From NCBI GenBank assembly GCA_951640195.1, contig OX621163.1, positions 2,728,001-2,792,000 of the forward strand: a stretch of 64,000 nucleotides of DNA. Reading direction: 5' to 3'. Made by a program: the position numbers and the translations under genes. Source of the stretch: Porpolomopsis calyptriformis. Its lineage: Eukaryota; Basidiomycota; Agaricomycetes; Agaricales; Hygrophoraceae. Positions 56,014 through 64,000 of the stretch are shown piece after piece. How positions within the stretch are numbered: position 1 is the stretch's first letter; every line of letters begins with the position of its first letter. The notes under the pieces were generated by a model that made no database searches, was not told the DNA's origin, and saw nothing but the letters and a program-made list of their open reading frames with translations.

Positions 56014-58644
56014 ATGGATTTCCCCCCTGGAATCTTTTACCTGGTTCGCAGACTTCCCAATCTCCTCCTTCTTCCCACTTTAGTCTATATCACCGGCAAG
56101 GCGCTCGAGACTCACCTCCGTATCCACATCCCTCATGGGGTTATCGCATTGCTTTCCGTCCTGTCTGCACCCGCATTCTTTACAGTGACCGTCTTGTATG
56201 CGGATTATATCAATGCCAGACGTGCTGCCACTCTCGGCGCGGTCTTTCCCCCGCAGCTGCCGAATAAATGGCCAGGCGGTCTCTCCACCTTGAGAACGCT
56301 GGTCAGCAATTTTCAAAGGGGTAACCCTGGTGCGAGAAGCCTTCCTGTTCATACCCTTTGCCTCATTGTCATTCCGGTCTAGGTGGTATGACGACTGAGT
56401 GGATTGAGAAGTACGGAAATACATTCCATGCTAGAGTCATGTTTGAGAATCGGGTTCATCATTTATTCCCTCTCAATATCGGCCATTCCTGACTGAAATG
56501 CAGTTCTACACTTTCGAACCAGAGCACATCAAAGTAACTCCTGAATTCTATCCCCCCTCTCTCACTGACTCGTCATTCCTAGGTCCTTCTGGCGACCCAA
56601 TTCGACTCGTTTGAGAAAGGTGAGAACGCTTGTTAGTAAACTCTGTTTGGAGGTGCGAATATCGCGTGAGTTCAGGTCCCGTCGCTGCCAATCAGCTCCA
56701 TAGCCTCCTTGGAACAGGTGTCTTTAATTCAGACGGTAGGTCCCCTCCCCAGATATTGTGTTCATCGTCATTGATTCCCATTTTCTAGGCGAGATGTGGA
56801 AGTACGTTGAGGATCTGTATGGTAAACCCGCTTCGTTAATCCTCATTCATACTGTCGGCAGATTTCACCGCGGCATGACAAGACCTTTCTTCAACAAGGA
56901 ACGTCTGAGTGATTTTGAAATCTTCGATAGGCACGCCGATGACGCTATCAACCAGTTAAAGACGAGACTCAAGGAGGGGTTTCCGGTTGATGTTCAGGCA
57001 CGAATCTTCCGCCATTACACTGCCATTCCACTCACATTCTCTGGCCTACAGGACTTGGCCTCCCGCTTCACACTCGATTCTGCAACAGAATTCCTCTTTG
57101 GAAAAGACGTCCGCTCTCTCTCAGCAGGCCTCCCTTACCCTCCATCATCGTCCATGTCCCAGCCGTCACTCTCCCTGAACCACTCCTCGAACACTTTCTC
57201 ACAAGCATTTGGGGAAGGCCAAACCATTGCCGCTCTTCGTACGCGTTTAGGCATGCACTGGCCTCTCGCTGAGTTTTGGGAAGATCTGGCGAAGAAGAAC
57301 CGAGCCATTGTTGACAGATTTATTGATCCCATCTTGGATGAAGCCCTAGCGAAGAACCAGGCCACGAAAGCGGCCGAAGAAGATTCGAAGGGATTCACAG
57401 AAGCGAAGGATGGTGAGACATTATTGGATCATCTCGTCAGATTCACCAATGGTTAGCTTCTATCATGTGGAATCTCGTTTCGTGCTCATATTGCTCTCCT
57501 AGACCCTGTGATTCTCAAAGACGAGATTGTGAACATCACCGTCGCCGGCCGTGACACTGCAAGTATTTTTTATCTGTTCTCTTCGCCTCCCATTCATGAG
57601 GTTTGCAGACCGCGACCACCATAACGTTTTCCATCTACATGCTAGCTGAAAATCCAGGGGTGCTTGGAAAGCTACGCAGCGAGATCTTGAACAAGATCGG
57701 CACCTCCCGACGCCCGACGTATGATGATCTACGAGGCATGAAGTATCTAAAAGCTTTCATCAATGGTTCGTGATTGTTTTTGACTTTGTACCCAGCTTAT
57801 GATGATTTGCTAGAGGTACTGAGGTTATACCCGCCTGTGTGAGTCCCATGTTATCCGTTTTTTCCACCCGAATTTTTTATCCCCTCTTAGTCCCTTCAAT
57901 GCTAGGTAAGAGCAACAAATTCTCTGTATGATTGTAAATTCACTCTCACCTGATAGAACAAGCAAACAAGCGACGATCTTGCCCCCTACATCGCCCGATG
58001 CCAAGCCCATTTACATTCCCGCCAAGACCAAGTGAGCGGTTCGCGTCATTATTCTTTGTTCTCGCTCATGAACTTGCCTTCATACACAGGTGTAGCTTTG
58101 GCGTATTCTTTATGCACCGTCGAGCAGATCTCTGGGGGCCTGATGGTATGTTACAAGACTCAAAAGCGCATAGTCGTATACATTGTGACATTCCTCACTT
58201 AGCTCTCGGATTTGACCCCGATAGGTTCCTCGATGACCGACTGCACAAGTATCTAACGCCGAACCCGTTTATATTCTTGCCTTTTAATGCTGGCCCTAGA
58301 ATCTGTCTTGGCCAACAAGTATTTCCTTTCCTATATATTTCACCGAACACGCTAACTACGTTTGCTAGTTTGCTTATCACGAAATCTCGTTCTTCCTCGT
58401 TCGCCTCCTGCAGAATGTCTCCAACATCACGCTATCACTGGATGCGCAACCTGCCACATCGCTCCCACCCTCAGACTGGGCCGAATCCGCAGGTTTCAAG
58501 AAGGGCGAGAAGATCTGGCCCAAGAGTCATTTGACTATGTATGTTCGGGTAAGCGTCCATCCGCTTCTATTGCCTCGATTTCGCTGACCTCCGGCACAGG
58601 AGGGCTTGTGGGTACGAATGGAGGAGACGAATCCTTCAGAATAA
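56014..58644 (+). CDS. Cytochrome P450, CYP63-like
   Basis: Seventeen exons (56014..56320, 56383..56453, 56504..56533, 56583..56619, 56676..56735, 56789..56801, 56862..56997, 57052..57451, 57503..57558, 57609..57765, 57814..57838, 57891..57905, 57957..58031, 58090..58145, 58203..58318, 58369..58548, 58600..58644) give 592 residues. N-terminal membrane anchors, I-helix AGRDTTAT, ExxR in [10 protein letters not shown] and heme-binding [12 protein letters not shown] are all present. Several exons are 13-37 nt. Two introns use GC donors (56998 and 57559). CYP63 enzymes of white-rot fungi oxidise fatty acids, alkanes and aromatics; the substrate here is unknown. Confidence 0.93.
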
Positions 58645-58742
58645 TAATGATTGGTTGGGTTTATCTTATGTTCCGTATTTATGTGTAACGTGTCAATTTG
58701 ACAATCTCATGAAGTCTGTAATCACGTATTAGCTGTATGCTA

Positions 58743-59861
58743 TCATGATAACTCTATCAGAGTGTCGCCGTTAGGCTGAGGAACAACAGTATCTCGCTTT
58801 CCTGCATTCGGATTCCAAGGACCTATATCACTCAACGAGCAACCACCCTCACACGAGCAACTCCCTCCGAACTCGACCGGTAAATTCTCCTTGGGAATCT
58901 GCTCCAGGAGTTTCTCACTGTACGTGCTTCCTAAGATCTCGATCTTGGACACGGTGACCTCATCCAGCCAGGGTCTTATGATAGCCCAGACGGCGGAGAA
59001 CGCCCAGGGAGCGTTGATGATGTAGAACTTGCCCATGCACTCTGGATAGCGGTCCTGGCCGATGGAGGCGGCCTGCATGACGAAGTCTTTGACGCGGTAA
59101 AAGTTGGAGAGCGAGACGTTGTAGAGGTCGAGAATCGTGCAGGATGTCTCGACTGGGTGTCCGACGGCTGCGGAACACGCGGGCAGTCGGTCGGTGATGA
59201 ACTTTTCGTACTCCAAGACGAGACGTTGGACCTGGCGTTCTTGGGTCGTGATGGAATAGAGAGCTCTGATGTCGAGCAGTCCGAGGCGCTCGACGTATAT
59301 TGGTCTACCATCCTGGGTGACAGCACTCAAGGTGAGCATCGGATATGTCATCGAGGGATGCGATCTAAAAGGCGAATTACCTTGTCCATTTTATGATAGT
59401 ATTGCGGATAATATTTATCGACTTCCTTCTTCTCTTTGAATTCAAAATTTCTTCAAAAAAATGGGTGGATTCATCAGTTCGAGATTGAAGAATCAAAACG
59501 GTGCATACTTGACGATATCATCGACACCAAAGTCTTTCCTCCATTGCTCTGCCGATATCAACATTTCCTTCGCCTTCACCGAGTCAAACCTTCGAGCCCG
59601 CAAGAATCTAGCAGAGATAGACAGTCAAGATCGGTGGGAGATGCCGTCAACTCGGCAAGGAAACACCACATACCTGAGCAACATGGCGTCGTTCATCCTC
59701 TCCGGGACGAAATGACCCTCATCCCTGAGCTCTTTCTTCAGCTTTTCCAGGGTGTGCTGCTGGATGACGGTCAAATTGCCAAGGCGGCCAGGGAGGGGTC
59801 TGTAGTTGGGATCAGTGACGCCTTCTGGCATGGGACTTGCGCTCGCGGCTTCGGAAGACAT
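58743..59861 (-). CDS. SEC14-like phosphatidylinositol transfer protein
   Basis: Exons 59861..59674, 59607..59509, 59450..59381 and 59312..58743 give 308 residues. CRAL-TRIO N-domain (LLRFLRARRFD...) and lipid-binding domain (DGRPIYVERLGLLDI, CTILDLYNVSLSNFY, FYIINAPWAFSAVWAIIRPWLDE, YSEKLLEQIPKENLPVEFGG). It exchanges phosphatidylinositol and phosphatidylcholine between membranes and supports Golgi secretion. Basidiomycetes carry several paralogues, so it need not be the essential one. Confidence 0.93.
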
Positions 59862-60508
59862 GGTAGATGAACGTCAATTGTAGAATATGGTGGGATAAAG
59901 AGGGATTGACAGAGGGGGAATGATTTGGATTTATAGGGGACTTGTTATATGTTTGTCAATCAATTGATCACAAGCTGTGCCACAGACCCATTGAACTTCA
60001 CGTCTGGCGCACGACTAGCGCACGACTACGCTCAGCGGTGGAACCCACCACCTCAAAGTCGTCCGCACAAAATATCCTTCAATGGTGTCCAAGATGGATG
60101 GGGATCCATGGATACAAAGGTCTGGCCCATGCAATACGCATCAAACGGATGAGAAGTGTGTGAATGGTGATTTCCCATCTCATTTGAACCCGAGCTGTTA
60201 TACTTCAGGAACCATCGGTTCTGTCTCTGCCTCCGACGCTAATGCCAAGAGTGGGGCCGTTGCAAAAAGCAAACGGGTCGATGTCTTTTCTATCCGTAGC
60301 CCCGGTCAAGAATGGGTCATTTCATTTCCTTCGTCGATTTTCCTGAAGCCATTCTTGACTGTTGGTAATCCTGCTCAGAGCGTACCAGACGGTTCGCTGA
60401 AATATATTTTTACGTGTTCAGACAACGACCTTAGTATCAAGTTTGTCTATTGTCTGCAGTAGTGACCATCGATACACTAAATGTATGGCGTCGACCCGGA
60501 TGTAACGC
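59862..60508. other. Intergenic, SEC14-like start to CCT2 stop
   Basis: About 650 bp. A 126-codon plus-strand frame (60082..60462) has no family resemblance and is not called a gene. Confidence 0.5.
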
Positions 60509-62593
60509 TCACACAGCTTCACGTTTCCGCGGTGTCGACCGCAATATGTCGTCAACACTAGTCGAAAAAGCGATTAGAATTGATGAAATTTCCAACCGAG
60601 AAGAGAGAAAATCGGACCGGATGATCATCTCAGCAGCCTCGCTCGCACTCAGTATCACCTGTCGTTTCAATTTGTAACTTTCGGTGATGCCCAACTCCCT
60701 CATCGACCCGATCGTCCCCTCATTCATGTCTTGGCCAAGCCATTCAGTCAGCACTAAAGGCCGAAACCCATAATAATAATAATAATAAAACTGACCAAGA
60801 CCAGCTTCCGAGTCGCCCTCATAATGAGCGGCCCTCAGTTTTGCGACCAAATCGGACGAATCATAACCCGCGTTGTCCGCCAAGATCGTCGGTATCTGTC
60901 TCAGCGCCACACCAAAGGCTTCCACCGCGATCGCCTTTTTGCCCTTCACCTTTCGCGCCGCTTCCTCCACCGCGCAACCCATCAGCATCTCCGAGCACCC
61001 GCCGCCGAGCACGACCCGCGGTTCCCCGACGGTCTGAGAGAGCACAGAAAGCGCGTCGTGAAGGGATCGTTCGGCTTCGTCCACGATCTGGTTAGTGGAC
61101 CCGCGCAGGACCACGGTGCAGGCTTCCCCAGCGGCGACACCCGAGAATTTGATGAGCTGGGGGTTATGTTTGAGAACTAGCTAACAAATAGAGGGCCTAG
61201 ATAGATGTTTACCTTGTCTTCCCCGATGATAATTTCTTCGATGAGTTCACATCGCCCGAGCTTCACTAGATCTGGTCTGTCAAATGTGCTCGTGATGTCA
61301 CCACCTGTGACGAGTGATAAACGTTCCACGCCCTCAAAATCGGCGTGTTCGATCGTCATGATTCCTTTTTCTGTTAGGATTGACTCGGGGTAGTTGTAAA
61401 TCAATTGGCGGTTGACGAAACAGTTGATGCCGTGCGTGGCAATAGCCTCCACTTTCGCTTTCATTTTATCCTAGATGCCCGCCAGGTGAGTGTCTGTACA
61501 TGAGAGATGGGAATCGAAGAGCCCACTCGTTCTGCTCGTTCGAGCTCGGCAAGCTTGCCTGTGCCATCCACCTTTACCCGTGCACCGAATATCTTGATCT
61601 TATCGGTATCCATAGCTGCGAATAAATGTCAAATATCTGATTCAGAACCATAACCAATGGCGTACAGGTGTTGGCAATCAGGATCTTGGCGTTCTCCATC
61701 CGTTTCGGGGAGCCGACCGCGATCGTTTTGTCAAGAATAAAGCCTGTTGGGATGAGAGGATTAGGTAAATGGATGACTTGATGACCTTGAGGGTGAAGGA
61801 CCTTCGTCAAGATATGAATCTGTAAGTTTTCCGCCCACTTTTTTGATGACCTGTATGTGCTCTAGATCTGTCGAGCCCTGTTTCTGTCTTGTAGCAGACA
61901 GGTGGTGGTTATACCAAAGTAGTATGACTTGCCTTTAGTCTGAGAACAGCATCAACAGCAAGATTTGCAAAGTAATTCTTGTCCTGGGCGAGGACTTTTG
62001 ACGAGAGTGTGGTTCGAGCAATGTTGAAAAGATCTTGTCGAAATGCAGTAGGATCTGAGCTGCATAGGGATCAGAACGAGGGAGGCTAATTCCAGAAGCA
62101 AGACTCACGCGCGATCAGTAGCGGCCTTCTCCAAAGCGGCCAAGGCAGCGAGACTGGCGATCCGGTATCCCTCCACGATAGTCTGTGGGTGAATCTTTTG
62201 TGCGATCAACTTCTCCGCTTCCCTAAGCAGCTCTGCGGCCAGGACGGTGACGGTTGTGGTCCCGTCTCCGACTTCGTCGTCCTGCACCTTTGAGATATTG
62301 ACCAATATTTTCGCTGCGGCGTTGTCAAGCTGGATTGACTTGAGGATGGTCGCCCCATCATTTGTGACATTTATATCACCGGTGGACGCGGATTGGAGGA
62401 TCTTGTTCATACCCTTGGGTCCGAGAGTTGACTTGACGAGGTCTCCGAGTGCCAAAGCACCGACGAAGGACGACAGACGGGCATTCTCCGCCTTTTCCTC
62501 CGTCGCCTAAGCAAGTCCCAGTTCGTCGTGAGCGGTGAATCGTGCGCGCACATGAAATCAACCTACCTGTTCACCCAGAATCTGCATGGACAT
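60509..62593 (-). CDS. CCT2: CCT2, TRiC chaperonin beta subunit
   Basis: Ten exons (62593..62567, 62506..62109, 62059..61933, 61877..61802, 61743..61666, 61615..61527, 61470..61213, 61156..60796, 60729..60618, 60557..60509) give 524 residues. ATP-binding motifs [20 protein letters not shown] and GDGTTTV are intact. [11 protein letters not shown] and the [12 protein letters not shown] segment are beta-type, and RATPRKRE-like STPRKREAV ends the protein. It folds actin and tubulin in the cytosolic TRiC ring. One intron uses a GC donor (61932). A TAA repeat lies in another (60,771..60,788). It shares a 76-bp divergent promoter with the UPRT gene. Confidence 0.97.
60771..60788. repeat. TAA microsatellite in a CCT2 intron
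   Basis: Six TAA units inside intron 60730..60795, read TTA on the coding strand. Likely variable in length, without coding effect. Confidence 0.8.
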
Positions 62594-62669
62594 GCTTGAA
62601 CGATGTCGTCTCTAAAATTCTCACGCTCAATTTCCGAATCGGGATAAAGCTCGCCCATCGTCCTCGACA
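62594..62669. promoter_or_regulatory. 76-bp divergent promoter CCT2/UPRT
   Basis: The two start codons are 76 bp apart on opposite strands. The space is too short for separate core promoters, so shared elements are expected. No TATA box is seen. Confidence 0.5.
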
Positions 62670-63764
<1,095 letters not shown>

Positions 63765-64000
63765 AATGCATCTGCGATGGCAAAGTGGTCTTGAGCATTG
63801 TTCTCTTTCTTTTCTCAGTAGACAAACGGACGAAATTCATATGCATCTCCCTCAGCTGTGATCCTGAACGATGTGCTTTCTACCGGTTCCTCACGTACAT
63901 ACTCGGTAGTGATCAGCCGACGACCTTCGCTCCCCCTTTAGTCTAAGTCCATACGGATACGGTCAAGGCTCGAGCTTGAGCAACCCAGTCCCCACTGTCC
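63765..64000. other. Window end, no gene supported
   Basis: A short frame overlaps the UPRT 3' end and is not convincing. A neighbour may start beyond the window. Confidence 0.5.

Noticed and set aside
60082..60462. 126-codon frame between SEC14-like and CCT2
   Set aside because: No family resemblance or conserved motif, and no clear promoter or splice pattern.

Overview
The window comes from a filamentous basidiomycete, most likely an Agaricomycete. The evidence is the intron-dense genes (mostly 45-65 nt introns with GT-AG ends and a few GC-AG ends), a CYP63-like P450, a Plavaka-type transposase, a DUF6698-like gene and chromodomain Ty3/gypsy elements. No bacterial features, CRISPR arrays or convincing tRNA/rRNA genes were seen.

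Bases 1 to about 23,050 are a nest of transposable elements. They hold one nearly complete chromovirus (A1), a 5'-truncated relative (A2), two Tc1-type elements of identical length (1,607 bp), a Plavaka transposon with a divergent DUF6698-like gene, and three kinds of LTR (A 390 bp, B 389 bp, C 212 bp). The main structural result is an inversion of about 18.7 kb (1362..20049). One breakpoint cut A1 inside its third ORF, the other cut a solo LTR B. The two pieces of LTR B add up, with 11 lost bases, to exactly the 389 bp of an intact copy, and both carry the same 5-bp target duplication. Undoing the inversion restores A1, LTR B and the Plavaka N-terminus. A1 also shows a self-priming signal (11-nt PBS complementary to the predicted RNA 5' end) and a canonical -1 slippery heptamer in front of the gag stop.

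Bases 23,680 to 64,000 are dense, mostly housekeeping genes: NSR1-like nucleolar protein (-), coilin-like (-), SEC63 (+), a 1,386-residue PPR protein (+), a membrane-anchored PDI-like protein (-), KEOPS subunit CGI121 (+), SCO1 (+), proteasome RPN10 (-), two orphan low-complexity proteins (+ and -), actin 1 (-), an orphan single-pass membrane protein (+), actin 2 (+), Argonaute (-), macro-domain protein (+), P450 (+), SEC14-like (-), CCT2 (-) and uracil phosphoribosyltransferase (+). For 16 of these genes the exon boundaries were worked out by hand. In 15 of them the exon lengths sum to intact reading frames with family-typical lengths (actin 375 aa, CCT2 524 aa, UPRT 219 aa); the PPR gene instead ends at an in-frame TGA that may not be its original stop.

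The most interesting points in the genic half are two adjacent perfect-looking hairpins in the 600-bp space upstream of Argonaute, a 6-nt microexon kept in both actin paralogues, and the PDI/CGI121/SCO1 cluster. In that cluster two start codons overlap head to head and the next gene starts 3 bp after the previous stop. Genes here do not form a pathway. They are linked by tight spacing and shared promoters (76-147 bp between several divergent pairs).
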